This document shows, piece by piece, positions 1 through 11,640 of a DNA stretch of 64,000 bases. The notes beneath the pieces were generated by a model. The model did no database searches, was not told where the DNA came from, and saw only the letters and a program-made list of their open reading frames with translations. The DNA lies in NCBI GenBank assembly GCA_019914995.1, contig CM034132.1, forward strand, positions 3,226,501-3,290,500, read 5' to 3'. Numbering within the stretch: the stretch's first letter is position 1; every line of letters begins with the position of its first letter. The position numbers and the translations under genes are program-made. Source of the stretch: Acanthochlamys bracteata. Lineage: Eukaryota > Streptophyta > Magnoliopsida > Pandanales > Velloziaceae.

Positions 1-1333
1 CGATCACAACCATTGCTGCAATAGTTGCAAGACCAACAGCATTGTAAAGAATGACCAAAGCAATGCATAGCTGAAGGCTGGTTGTCCATGTCTGGTGAAA
101 CCAATAAGGAAACTCCCCTATCCTATAAGCATCTACATTTACATAGTTCATAATCTCACCGGAAGAATGTACCAGTTTGGCTGAGTTGGAGAGCCTCAAC
201 TGCTTCTGATATATAGCAGCGGATAACAAAGACCTCACCCTTAGCCCAAGTAATCTAGCACGGAAGTACCATTGTCTCTGGGAAAGAGATTCCAAAGATT
301 TTGCAAGAAACATAGCTACCGCCAAGACATAAGCTTCATTCTTAAAAGCCGCATTCCCATCTGCCACTTTGATAAAAGCATTAAGAAGGACAGGACCAGA
401 AGAAATGGTGAGTATCTTAACTAGTGCGAAGAAACCAGACACCAGAACATCTGCATAATAACATGAGACAATTGTCCACAGAAAAGGCGGAGTAGTTTCG
501 GGCTTGGCTTGCTTCCTTTTACAGAGTTGCTCCAAGAACAAGGAGTAGCAAAACTCTGCTCGATCAACCTTACCCAGTTGAGGTATATCACTTTCCTCCA
601 ACAGTTTTTGATACCCCTTCTTCATCAGAGGATTTAACCACCAAAATGTCATCCTACTGAGAAACCGAGCACCAGCATAAGGAGTCACTAGCTCATCATA
701 ACAAGCTGCCCTCTCCCCAACATCACCAATTAATGACTCATAGAGAGACTTGTTTGTTTGCGGATGTCCTGACTCCTTTGGCTCCTTGAAGATGGAGATA
801 ACTAACAAAATTGCTCCTGGTAAAGAGAGAATATCCAAAACAAGCTTGACGGATCCCTTGCTCCCTACAAGGATGTCTACAAGAGAGGAGATGCACAGAA
901 AACCGTTGAGCACGCAGGCAACAACTGACCACATCTTAGCAAAAACCTCTCCGAACTGTCTTTTTCTCATGCCGATGACCACTGAAAATAACAGTAAAGT
1001 AAAACCCTGAATAAATTGCACCAACAGCAGGCGCAGAGGATAAGGACCAGTTCCTCCATCATCCAACATACAGAAGGTGATAACCAAATAAACCAATCCC
1101 GAACAACCATTGAACATTACAGAACATACTTGCACGGCCGACGAGAAGTGAAACAGTGAACGGCATTGGACCCCTGGTGAGCATAACTTTCGAACGAGGT
1201 TTATGAAGAAAGCAAGAATAAGAAGTCCGTCAATAGAGATGACTACAACATGGTTAGTAGAATCGGAAGCCGAGAAAATTCCAGGAAGTTGTCCATGGTT
1301 AGCTGATAAAAAATTTACACAAATTTCCTTCAT
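1..1333 (-). CDS. ABCC10: ABC transporter C family member 10-like, N-terminal exon (partial)
   Basis: Start of a plant ABCC (MRP-type) full-length transporter that uses ATP to move conjugates and other organic anions across a membrane, usually the tonoplast. From the ATG at 1333 the frame is open for 444 codons to the left edge with no stop. Residues 1 to about 220 hold several hydrophobic segments (TMD0). The L0 linker follows, with FWWLNPLMKKGYQ near residue 230 and LGKVDRAE soon after, both typical of the family. From about residue 290 the first ABC membrane domain begins; GEIMNYVNVDAYRIGEFPYW matches the ABCC10 subgroup. Both nucleotide-binding domains lie outside the window; the usual length is about 1450 residues. 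A splice donor (CAG|GTAAGC on the minus strand, intron from 1437 down to about 1357) suggests a 5'UTR intron. No frameshift is seen in the visible part. Subgroup assignment rests on remembered family motifs. Confidence 0.93.
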   Translation of the reverse strand, partial: MKEICVNFLSANHGQLPGIFSASDSTNHVVVISIDGLLILAFFINLVRKLCSPGVQCRSLFHFSSAVQVCSVMFNGCSGLVYLVITFCMLDDGGTGPYPLRLLLVQFIQGFTLLLFSVVIGMRKRQFGEVFAKMWSVVACVLNGFLCISSLVDILVGSKGSVKLVLDILSLPGAILLVISIFKEPKESGHPQTNKSLYESLIGDVGERAACYDELVTPYAGARFLSRMTFWWLNPLMKKGYQKLLEESDIPQLGKVDRAEFCYSLFLEQLCKRKQAKPETTPPFLWTIVSCYYADVLVSGFFALVKILTISSGPVLLNAFIKVADGNAAFKNEAYVLAVAMFLAKSLESLSQRQWYFRARLLGLRVRSLLSAAIYQKQLRLSNSAKLVHSSGEIMNYVNVDAYRIGEFPYWFHQTWTTSLQLCIALVILYNAVGLATIAAMVVI

Positions 1334-1449
1334 TGAACATATTTGTACGAAATTCTTGTTTCGAAAATGAAAATTCCAACTTTTTGTGCGTGTAAGAATA
1401 AAAGAAACTGGAGCAACATGAATTTTAACTAGCTTACCTGCACGAAAGA

Positions 1450-3150
1450 AAGTTGCTACGTTTCTGAACATCGCTTCTCTGAGAATTGCAAACTTGATTC
1501 CTTCAACTCCAAATTTGCTCTTTCAGATGAGAATTTATTAAGACCAGAGTCTTCCCTGCACTTAGAGTAAGCAAGTTTAATTTGGGAAGAAAAAAGAACT
1601 ACAAGATTTTTTGAAAGTGCTATTCGGTTCAAGAATCCAATAGACAAACGAAAAATGCCAATACTAAAACAAACACAAAAAATATTCAATAGATAAACAA
1701 TGAAATTTTTTATCTTTTAACTAATTATTAAGAAGAATATTGAGCTCAATGATTTTGCTCATATTTAAAAAAAGTTTTAAAAAGCACTAAGATTTTCAAG
1801 AACATAAATACTTCTGTTCAAAAAGGAAAACTTTAATCAAGAATCACAAACAAAGTAGCAAGAAAAAGATGAAAGGTAATTCTTTTAATTTCATGTCTTC
1901 AAAATTAAAAGTATTTCTTTTATCCATGATAACTTTTAGATATTAAACAAAAATAACGGGAGGTCAACCGAGATTTTGCGCAGCGGGATAACAACTACAG
2001 ATATATTATATTAGAGTATTTTAATATAGAGAAAAAAGAAATGAAACTTAGAATAAAATTATTTGGCTTTAGAACAAAAGTCTGAAAATAATCATCAGTT
2101 TATCTAACAAATGAGAACAAAATTCGAGGTGGTGATTGATGCCTGGTAGTAAAACTATGAATAAGAAGTGTTAAGATAAGAATCGAAAAGAAGAGAATAA
2201 AATACATATTAAACGAAGTCCGGTTGTTTTGAATTCTAAACAGCAACATCAGCATCAACACCCCGACAAAGCAAAGACATACACGTACATATTCTACGTC
2301 ACTGATTGCGAAAATATTTTAAGTGAGAAATTTTATTAAATATTTTATTTTTATTTTTCATACTTGATATTATAAATTATATAAATAGTTATTTTTTGCA
2401 TTTCAAATAAATAATTTTCAAACAGTTGCTTTTATTTTCTAATTAATTGTTCAAATTTTTTTACCTTCTATTTTTTAAGAAATATTTAAAATTTTTGATC
2501 ATTAGCTTTCAAGTTCTCGAATGATGATTTATTTTTTTTAATCTTTAGTATTTCAATATAAATATATATTTAATTTATTATATTTTAATTAATTATTAAT
2601 TTATATAGTAGATTTATAATATCTAATACGACTCACATTGAAGTAATTAATGGTAGCTTAGCTGTCCAACACATATTATATATTTGCAGTCCAATGCTTG
2701 ATTTGGAGTCATTCGAAAGTCTTGTGTCTATTGTTTTATAACTGAGTAAGACATGTAAACTAGTTTAGTACTTTAGTTAGACATACGAAAAAGGTTTTTA
2801 AATTTGTTTAAATAAAATATTTTAATATTATATTAAAGTTTTTAGAAATAAATATTACAAATTAATATTTTCTATATCTTAAAAATAATATATATTTATT
2901 GACAGGACAAAAAAAATTTAAGAAATAACTTTCATTTATGTTTTGTAATGTAGACTTATTTCATATATATTATATATATCTGTATTACAAAATAATAATA
3001 AGCGTGTGCATGAAAGATTCATTGCAAATTTTTAATGCATGAATAACTTTTTTTTCTATTGTGATATAATAAGTAATACAAGAACTCCGATTTTAACGGA
3101 TATGGATTACTAACCCTCATGGTCCAACATAAGGTGAAACACCGTTTCAT
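1450..3150. other. AT-rich 5' flank of ABCC10, no gene seen
   Basis: This spacer is the promoter-side flank of the minus-strand ABCC10 gene. It is very AT-rich, with homopolymer runs and short TA repeats, and holds no open frame that looks like a protein. No clear TATA box position can be chosen among the many AT stretches. Confidence 0.6.
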
Positions 3151-3154
3151 TTAG

Positions 3155-3353
3155 CTGGTTTTTTTTTATATATTCATTATTTTTTCTGACTTCTCCGCTG
3201 CTAACCGGATCTATCCTAACATAGGGATCCAAGGAGCTCATCCAGCTAAGGCCACCTTGGAGGCAATGATAAAGATTATGGTGAAATATCTGAGAGAAAC
3301 GAAGATCATAGTGTACTCTATAGCCCTTGTACTGTTGGCAACGATGATATTAT
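3155..3353 (+). pseudogene. possible coding fragment with a membrane helix, cut by the copia insertion
   Basis: A frame is open from 3155 into the retroelement. Its codons from 3185 give a soluble stretch, then KYLRETK, then a hydrophobic run beginning IIVYSIALVLLA that could span a membrane. Base composition is less AT-rich than the surroundings. The Ty1/copia element at 3354 interrupts it, and reading through the pre-insertion site (using one copy of the target duplication) reaches a stop soon after. I do not recognise the protein. It may be a gene remnant or chance; confidence is low. Confidence 0.2.
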
Positions 3354-3797
3354 TATTGAAAGTAGCCCATATATAATTTTTAGTTTAATATATAATAGTA
3401 ATATTCTATTGATTAAGAAGTTATTAAAAACTACTTATTATAAAAAAAGTTACAATAACTTTTTGTTAATGGGAAGTTACAATGACTCTTCACTTTTGAA
3501 AAGTTATGTCAACTATCTGTTATGATGGTTGTGAATTATCAATATATTTCTAAAGAAATGCTTGATCCTCTCTATCTTAATCTATATCTAAGGCTTATTG
3601 TCAATTCCATCACCTAAGGTATTGCTTTAGAATCAAGTAAAAATCAAGAGGGAGAAATCAAGTTTTTAAAAGATAAACGTTATGGATCAAGATATGTTTC
3701 TTTTGTTTAAATTATGTAAAAATTATTAAGTTTATAGATCATAAATTATGTTCTATGTAGATTATGATATTACATACAATAATGAAGCTATCTAATA
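3354..3797 (+). repeat. 5' LTR of the copia element
   Basis: It aligns over its whole length with 8931-9392 apart from small indels. Shared blocks include TTTAGTTTAATATATAAT near the start and TTGTCAATTCCATCA in the middle. The terminal TG is mutated (it begins TATTGAAA). The length is 444 bp. Confidence 0.92.
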
Positions 3798-3799
3798 TG

Positions 3800-3811
3800 T
3801 GGTATCAAAGC
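3800..3811 (+). other. primer-binding site, initiator Met tRNA type
   Basis: TGGTATCAAAGC differs by one base from the common plant primer site TGGTATCAGAGC. It lies 2 bp after the 5' LTR, where minus-strand DNA synthesis would start. Confidence 0.85.
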
Positions 3812-4779
3812 TAAAATTTTAAAAATCACTGATTTTCATCAAAGATTTTTTTTTTGATTATGAAAATTCTAAAATTATTTGTTTTAGGAATTTATGTTTT
3901 TCGTTGTTGATGTATTTATGAATTTAAAATTTTTGCATGCTTTTATTAAGTATGTATAAATTTCGCCAATTAAATTATTAGAATCATGAATTGTATAATA
4001 TTATATGATGGTTTAGGTGATATGTTGCATAGAAAAAATTTATTCGTATATATTTTATGCATAAATTAATTTCTTGGGAACTATCAAATTTGTATAATTT
4101 GAATTTGCATTATGATGGTTTGTTAGTCACCAAAGTGGCCAAATTATAAGTTTTTTTGAATTTCAAAATGTAGAATTTGTATGTCAATTTGAATTCACAT
4201 TATGATGATTTGTTAGTCATCAAAATGATAAAATCATAAGATGTCATAAATTTCAAATTATATATGTATTATCTATAAGTATATGATGCTTATAATTGAT
4301 ATGACATTATGTTAAATATTTTATGGATAATTAAAGCTTATAATTATAAGACATTTAGAATCACTTAAAGGTTGATTGGCAATTTTTATATTTTATAAAC
4401 ATGACGTGGTGATTTATATATTTATTAAATTTATTTTTTTTATCCAAAGATAGCAAACATGTCTAATTTGAATATATTTAATTATCAAATTAAGTTAAAA
4501 TTTTATTTTAGCATCATTACTGTTTATGTTGTATGTCGTTGCTTCATCCAAAAAAGAACTTCCATATACAATTATTGCTTAAATAAATAATTTGAATCTG
4601 TATTATGTATTTAAAGGTTTGAAAGTCAAAGTATTAATTTGCGAGCATTTATTAATTTTGCAGCATCTATTTCTGTTTTTTGCATTCGCATGCTACGTCT
4701 GTATCACTGTTCAATGAACTTAATTTCTTTGATTGGTGCGAGCGAGTTCAGTTTCACTTAGGTGTATTGGATCTTAATT

Positions 4780-7700
4780 TAGGACGAAAAATTCGCTGCT
4801 TTTATTGATGACAGCAGCGACGAAGAAAAATCTTTTCATAATATTTTGAGAAAGATCAAACAGACTAAGCTTAATGTTTATACGAATGATTGTTGCAAAG
4901 AACATTATGTCAACTCTTTCTAACACTGAAAGTGTTAAGGAGTTTATGAAATTTGTGGAAGAATGTTCCCAAACAGCTGATAAGTTACTTACTATGACAC
5001 TTATGGGTACAATGATCACCATAAAATTTGATGGTTCTCGTATTATGCATAAGCATGTTATTGAAATGTCAAACATTACAGCAATATGAAAGTCCTTGAA
5101 AATAAATGTGGATAAGAATTTTCTTTTACATTTTATTATTAATTCGTTACCTCATAAATATGGTCAATTCTAAATGAAGTACAATACCATGAAGGATAAA
5201 TACAATGTGAGTGAATTTTACAGTATGCTTGTGTAAGAGAAAACAAGTCTTAAGAATTTAGGAACTCATTCTATTCATTTCATTAAGCATCAAGAACTTA
5301 GAAAGAAAGCCGAAAAAAATGAAAAGAAAGCGCAAAGACCATTTAAAACAAATGGATCTTCTTCTCATTCCAAACAAGAAACATAAAGATAACAAGTGTC
5401 GGTTCTGTAAAAGACCTAAACACTATCAGAAAGATTGCCTGAAGCGTAAGGCTTAGTTCGAAAATAAATGTAAGCATTATCTTTTTATATGTTTTGAATC
5501 AAATTTAGCTGAAGTTTCTTATAATACTTCGTGGATTGATTCCAACTGCACCGCTCATGTTTCAAATACGATGTAGGAATTCATTATGACCCAAATCACA
5601 AATCCAAATGAGAAATTCATTTTTATGGAGAATCGAGTCAAAGTTTCAGTTGAAGCTATAAAAACTTATCGTTTAATTTTAGACACTAGATATCAATTGG
5701 ATTTGTTTGAAATACTCTATGTACCTTTTATTTTCTACATTTTGATTTTTTTGTCAAAACTTGACATTCATGGATACTCTTTTAAATATGGATATGGATA
5801 TTTTAGTTAAACAAAACCATATTATTAGTTTTGGTGTCTTATGTGATTGATTATATAAATTAAAACATGATAATTCATTTGCTGAAACACGTTTAATCTT
5901 ATATCATGATGTTGGCACTAAATTAGATTTAGTGAATGAATATTCAGCTTACTTGTGGCATAAACATTTGGGTCACATATGCAAACCAAGATTATAAAGA
6001 TTGGTAAAGAATAAAATTCTTTCGAATTTAGATTTTATCGATTCTGGTATATATGTGAATTGTATTAAAAGGAAATAAACCAACCACACGAAAAGAAAGC
6101 CACAAGAAACACACAACTTTTTGAGATTATACATACTGATATTTATAAGCTTTTAGTTGTTTCATCTTTTAGTGGAGAAAAATATTTTATCACCTTTATT
6201 GATTATTCTTCATGTTATGATTATGTCTATCTATTATATAAAAATCTCATACACTAAATGCTTTAGAAGTATTTATTATTGAAGTTAAAATACAGTTAGA
6301 TAGAAAAATAAAAATTATCTGATCTGACAAAAGTGGTGAATATTATATAAAGTATGATGAAACGGGACAATGTACAAGCTCATTTGATAATTGTTTTGAA
6401 AGATATAGCATATGTGTTCAATTCATAATGTCAGGTACACCAAAACAAAATGGTGTAACAAAAAGACGTAATCGTACTCTAATAGATATGGTTAGAATTA
6501 TGTTAAGTATCTTATTTTTATCCAAAATATTATGGATACATGATTTAAAAAACTGACATGTATTTATTAAATAAGGTTCCTGATAAGGCAATTCTAAGAA
6601 CTCCTTTTGAACTGTGGATAGGAAAAAAACCTAGTTTAAAATACCTACATATTTGGGATTGCCCGGCAGAAGTAATAATTTATAATCCATATGAAAGAAA
6701 GCTAGATGCAAGAACAATCAGTGAATTTTTCATTGGTTATCTAGAAAAATTGAAATGGTATAGATTTTATTATTCTAACTATAGTACAAGAATTGTTGAA
6801 ACTGGAAATAATATATTCATTGAAAATAGTAAAGTCAGTGGGAGTGAAGAACCACTCAAAGTAGAAATTAAAAAAGCTAGAGAATAAATTTTTCTACCTC
6901 AAACTTGATGAATCTATTGTAAATGAGCCATAAGAAATAGTATTAAGAAGATCTAAAATACAAAAGAAAATCTGTTATTTCGAAAGATTATATGGTTTAC
7001 TTATAAAAGTCAAATTTTGACTTAGGCATTAATAATGATCAAATTTTATTTTCACAGGCCATTGATCGTGCTAATAAGTTTGAATGGATAGATGACATGA
7101 ATGATGAACTGAAATGTATGTAACGTAATAAAGTCTGAAAAACTTATTGAATTATAAGAAGGACATAAGTGTATTAGATGCAAGTGGGTCTTTAAAACTA
7201 AACGCGACTCAAATGGCAATATCGAACGATATAAAGTTAAACTTGTTGATAAAAGTTTTATTCAAAAAAATAGCATTGATTATAATCAAATATTTTCTCC
7301 AGTTTTATGAAAGGACTCATTTAGAATAATCATGACTTTGGTAGCTCATTATGATTTAAAACTACATCAAATGAATATGAAAACTACCTTTTAAAATGGG
7401 AATTTAGATGAGAAAGTATATATGTGTCAACCTGAAAGCTTCTTAGTTGAAGGAAAAGAAAAATTGGTATGTAAACACTTAGGAAATCAATATACGAACT
7501 TAATTAGGCTTCCTGATAATGGTATCTTTAGTTTAATGATACTATAACTTCTTTTGCATTTAAAGAAAATACAATTAATCGGTGTATATATCTAAAAATC
7601 AGTGAGAGTAAATTTATATTTATAATTCTGTATATTGATGTTATCTTGTTTGCTACAAATAATTTTGGTCTATTATATGAGATTCAGAAATTTCTTTCTA

Positions 7701-8608
7701 AAAACTTTGAGATGAAAGATATGGGAGAGATAACTTTTATGATTGGTATTAAAATTTATCGAGATCGATCTTAAGGATTGTTATGGTTGTCTCAGAAAGC
7801 ATATGTCAATAAAGTTCTAGAGAGATTTGGAATGTAAAATTGTTTGGCAAGTGTTGTTCCAATCTAAAAATGTGACAAATTTAGCCTTATACAATATCCA
7901 AAGAATAAATTGTAACGCAAACAAATGAAAGATATTTCTTATGCATCTCTTATTGGGAGCCTGATATATGCTCAGACTTATATTAAATCAGATATCAATT
8001 TACCGTCGGAATAATATGCGATATTAAGGTAATTTAGGACATGATCACTGGAAGGCTACAAAGAAAATATTAAGATACTTGAAAGGAACGGAAAATCATA
8101 TGCTCACTTATACAAGATCTAACAATTTGGAAGTTATCGGATTTTCAGATTCAAACTTTGCTAGATGTGTTAATAGTAGAAAATTCACATTCAAGTATGT
8201 ATTTTTTTTGACTGAAGAAACAATATCATGCAAAAGTACGAAGCAATCTGTCATTGTTACTTCTATTATAAAAGTTGAATTTGTGGCATCTTTTGATGCC
8301 ACAATTCAAACTAATTGGCTGTAGAATTTTATTTCTGAACTTAGCGTTGTCGACAATATTGTCAAACCGTTGAAGATTTACTGTGATAATTCTGCAGCAG
8401 TTTTTTTTTTAAGAACGACAAGTATTATAAGGGTGCTAAACATATGAAATTAAAATATCTTGTCGTTAAAGAAAAAGTTCAGAAACAAATAGTGTCAATT
8501 GAGTATGTTAGCACCAATCTAATGATTGCGGATCCATTAACTAAAGGGTTGCCTCCAACGATATTTACTGAGCATGTCAAAAGAATGGGTATCAGTGAAA
8601 AATTTTAA
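4780..8608 (+). pseudogene. copia gag-pol remnant
   Basis: The polyprotein is broken into short frames. Recognisable parts in order: gag helical region (about 4870-5090); a CCHC zinc knuckle with C-x2-C-x4-H-x4-C spacing (5397-5438); a decayed protease site reading WIDSN (about 5532); a GAG-pre-integrase piece with LWHKHLGH (about 5953); integrase core start (about 6120-6240) and later integrase (6558-6887); reverse transcriptase (about 7330-7840), where the active-site motif reads YIDV in place of YVDD; RNase H (about 8060-8608), with the late copia signature IADPLTKGLP near its end. Stops and frame changes occur in every domain, so no functional protein can be made. Confidence 0.9.
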
Positions 8609-8930
8609 TGTTTATATATTTGACGCTCGAGCTCATTTATGTATATTTCTGTTATATGTATCCTTTTTTTTTTGTATATACATAAATAATTTATAAGAAC
8701 AATGACAGAATGTCTCTTTTATATAGACATGACGTGAACCATTATAGTAATTCTTATTTATAAATCTTATTAAGTTTAAAACTGATTTTGTGGTACATGC
8801 AATAAACTATATCGAATAGAACCGCCGTGATATTATGTTGCAACCAATGAACGAAAGGATATATTTTGTTACGCATTAAGTTTTATTAAACCATAAGTTG
8901 TTATTATAACACATGAGCTAAGTGAGAGAA

Positions 8931-9392
8931 TGTTAGATGTGGGTCATATATAGTATTTAGTTTAATATATAATTGTAATATTTTATTGGTTAAAAAGTTA
9001 TTAAAAATTACCCGTTATAAGAGAAGTTACAATAACTCTCTATAATGAAAAGTTACAATAACTTACTATTTGAAAAAAGTTATAACAACTACCCACTATG
9101 ATAGTTGTAGGTTATAAATATATTTATAAATAAATGCTTTGTCCTTTCTTTATCTTAATCTACATCTAAAGCTTGTTGTCAATTCCATCATTTAAGTATG
9201 GCTTTAGAATCAAATAAAAATCAAGAGTGAGAAATCAAGTTTTTTAAAAATAAACAACTGATTGAAGATAAGCGTTATGAATCAAGTTATGTTTTTTTTG
9301 TTTAAGTTATGTAAAAATCATTAAATTTCTAAATTATGAATTATGTTCTATATAAATTATAATATTGTATACAGTAATAAAATTATCTAACA
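8931..9392 (+). repeat. 3' LTR of the copia element
   Basis: It starts TGTTAGATGTGGG and ends ATTATCTAACA, keeping the terminal inverted repeat TGTTAGAT/ATCTAACA. It is 462 bp long, slightly longer than the 5' copy because of a small insertion near 9250. The target duplication ATTAT follows at 9393-9397. Confidence 0.93.
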
Positions 9393-9428
9393 ATTATATG
9401 CATGAAAGTGAAGAGAAGCTGATAGAGG

Positions 9429-9463
9429 CAGTAATAAAATTATCTAACCCCTATAGGGGTTAG
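9429..9463. repeat. echo of the LTR end plus a 20-bp perfect palindrome
   Basis: Just outside the copia element, 9430-9448 repeats the LTR terminus (CAGTAATAAAATTATCTAAC, also at 9372-9391). It runs directly into CTAACCCCTATAGGGGTTAG (9444-9463), a perfect self-complementary 20-mer. Both facts are read directly. The origin is unknown; template switching near the insertion is one option. Confidence 0.8.
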
Positions 9464-9963
9464 CCAGAGATGTTGCACCAGTTATGGGTTTTTGATTAGT
9501 GATGCCCGTGAATAGATTAACGGTGAGGCAATAAGGATTATCAAATTGTTATGTTTGAAAATTAGTATTTCACAAATTTTTTCTATTGTGACTTGCGTAG
9601 ATTACGTTAATCCTTTTATGTGTGTTGACAAGTTGAGTACTCATTTTTTGGTGTAAAGTATTTCAATAATTATTAATCATCATTATGATAATACTTTTTT
9701 TATATAAAATATGTATAGGAAGACATACAGCCATTATTATTCTGTCTATATTTTTAGACGTTTGGAAGTGATTTTAACATAATTTTTTTAAAAAATATTT
9801 TTATTATTTTTTAATTAAAAAATAAAATAAGTAATAAAAAGATTTATTTTTAAAAATTTTAAATAAATCTTTTAGAAGCTTATAAAAATGTATTAAAAAA
9901 AGTAAACAAAAAAATTAAAAAGCTATTTTTCTAAAATTAAATATCAAATGTTTGCCCTATATT
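9464..9963. other. AT-rich spacer, no gene seen
   Basis: This spacer separates the copia element from the hAT-like MITE. After the LTR echo there is a short mixed-composition stretch, then a very AT-rich block (about 9760-9950) of A and T runs. Its edges read AGACGTTTGG and CAAATGTTTG, so it may be another decayed MITE. I see no gene. Confidence 0.5.
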
Positions 9964-10476
9964 TAGGGGTGGCAAATTTTGATCCGACCCGAAAAAGTCG
10001 GGTTTGGGTCAACCCTTAACCGGATTCGGGTCGATCCGAAAATGATCCGAAATTTTAAACGGGTTCGGATTGACTCATAATTGACCCGTTTAACTATTTA
10101 TATAATATATATTACTTAATAATTAGAAAATAATAGCAAAAAGTTTAAATTTAATTTGTATATATATATTTTTTAATTTATCTTAATTTAACTAATTTTT
10201 ATTTAATTTATCAAAATTAATATTTTTCTTTTTAAATATATCATAATTAATAATTTTTATATATTATTATTAAAAATTAATATTTATTATTTTTATTTTA
10301 ATAATTTTAATTATTAAATAGGTCAACTCGAGTTTGACCTGATTAAATAGGTTGGGTTAGAGTTGATAATTTTAACCCATATAAATAAATAGGTCGGATT
10401 AGTGTTGAACAATTTTGACCCAATTATTATATGGATCAATCTGGAACCGATTCAAGAAAACGAATTGCCACCCTTA
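9964..10476. mobile_element. hAT-like MITE (copy 1)
   Basis: A 513-bp non-autonomous element. Its ends are TAGGGGTGGCAA (9964-9975) and TTGCCACCCTTA (10465-10476), inverted repeats with one mismatch. The flanks CCTATATT (9956-9963) and TCTATATT (10477-10484) agree at 7 of 8 bases, the duplication length typical of hAT transposons. The arms are rich in GGGTC/GACCC words around an AT-rich core. There is no coding capacity. A related, more decayed copy lies at 59751-60252. Confidence 0.85.
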
Positions 10477-10484
10477 TCTATATT

Positions 10485-10815
10485 CAATCAAATTACATCC
10501 AACGGTTAGTATGAGCGCTGAGTTAAGAATACTATTATACATTAAAATTTTAAAAATTTGTATTCATATAGATCGTTAGATGTAGCTCGATCAACAGTCA
10601 AAATTAAGTGTATAGAATGTGCAAAATGCGAGTAGCTCTATTCTTTCCAAATATATATTTTTTCACAAAATTTATAATGCAAATGAATATAAAAAATTGT
10701 TATTTATTTAACATCAATTCATACAAATACAAAAATTACATTAGACCACAAGTAAATTATTAGAAAATAAAACCAAAATTAGTACTACTTATAAAAACAT
10801 GCAAACACTACGGAG
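10485..10815. other. spacer, no gene seen
   Basis: A short AT-rich interval between two MITEs. Nothing coding or repetitive stands out. Confidence 0.5.
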
Positions 10816-10818
10816 TAA

Positions 10819-11060
10819 GTGCGTGTTTACTAAAGATTAAACTCCTTTTCATAAGTGAATTTAAAAAATAAAATTAAAAATTAAAAATATTTAATAAAAA
10901 ATATAATATTTTATAATTATTTTATATTATAAGTAAATTTTAAAATTAAAATTTTAAAAATAAAATTTTAATATAAATAATTTATTTTAATTTTTTAAGT
11001 TATTTTTTATTAAAAATAAATTTTAAAAAAATGAGTTGGAAGGGGTACGTAAACAAGTCC
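10819..11060. mobile_element. Tourist-like MITE
   Basis: A 242-bp AT-rich element. Its ends are GTGCGTGTTTAC and GTAAACAAGTCC, inverted repeats matching at 9 of 12 bases. It is flanked on both sides by TAA (10816-10818 and 11061-11063), the 3-bp duplication expected for PIF/Harbinger-derived MITEs. The ends resemble those of the element at 49394-49654, so the two are likely one family. Confidence 0.7.
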
Positions 11061-11640
11061 TAAAAGATCTAAATTTATTTAACCAAAGTCCATGGGCTAA
11101 TAACATGGACTGGGCCTGTCAAGTTGACTGTTCCTTCCGTTGGCAGTGCGTTTCAAAAATTATTTATCAATTTTTTTCAACTTTTCTTCATTTTATATTT
11201 TTTAATACATATTTTATAAGTATATAAAAAATTTATTTAAAAATTTAGAAAATGTAAAAAAATTCTACGAAATGAGATCTTTTTATTACATATTTTTATT
11301 ATATTTTTTAAAATAAAAAAAATATAACTTATTTTCTAAAAAAAATAAAAATATTTTTTATTTTACAAAAAATTCTATTTCATAAACAATCTCAAACACC
11401 CACTCCGACCTGCTTATGGTGACACTTGACCTGTCATACCTTGACTGTTTAGCTTTGCTTTACAGTTAACTTCCAATTCCATTAACGATTTTCCAATTTA
11501 CATAATTATAACAATTTTATTATTATTCTTCTTGTAATTTCGGTTGCATTTTGTTTTTTTTGACAAGGAATTCGGTTACATTTCTGATTATTTGTTCGAT
11601 TGATTCTTCTTCGAGCGATCGTGGAGCCGTGCGGGCAATC

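Larger units (their letters stand above)
3354..9392 (+). mobile_element. degenerate Ty1/copia LTR retrotransposon
   Basis: A complete but decayed element of about 6.04 kb. The 5' LTR is 3354-3797 and the 3' LTR 8931-9392. The host duplication ATTAT is exact on both sides (3349-3353 and 9393-9397), so both ends are original. The 3' LTR starts TGTTAGAT and ends ATCTAACA, an 8-bp inverted terminal repeat; the 5' copy has lost part of it. A primer site matching initiator-Met tRNA (TGGTATCAAAGC, 3800-3811) follows the 5' LTR by 2 bp. A purine tract (8920-8930) precedes the 3' LTR. Gag, protease, integrase, reverse transcriptase and RNase H remnants occur in copia order. Many stops and frameshifts, and clear divergence between the LTRs, show that it is old and cannot move by itself. 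Confidence 0.95.
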
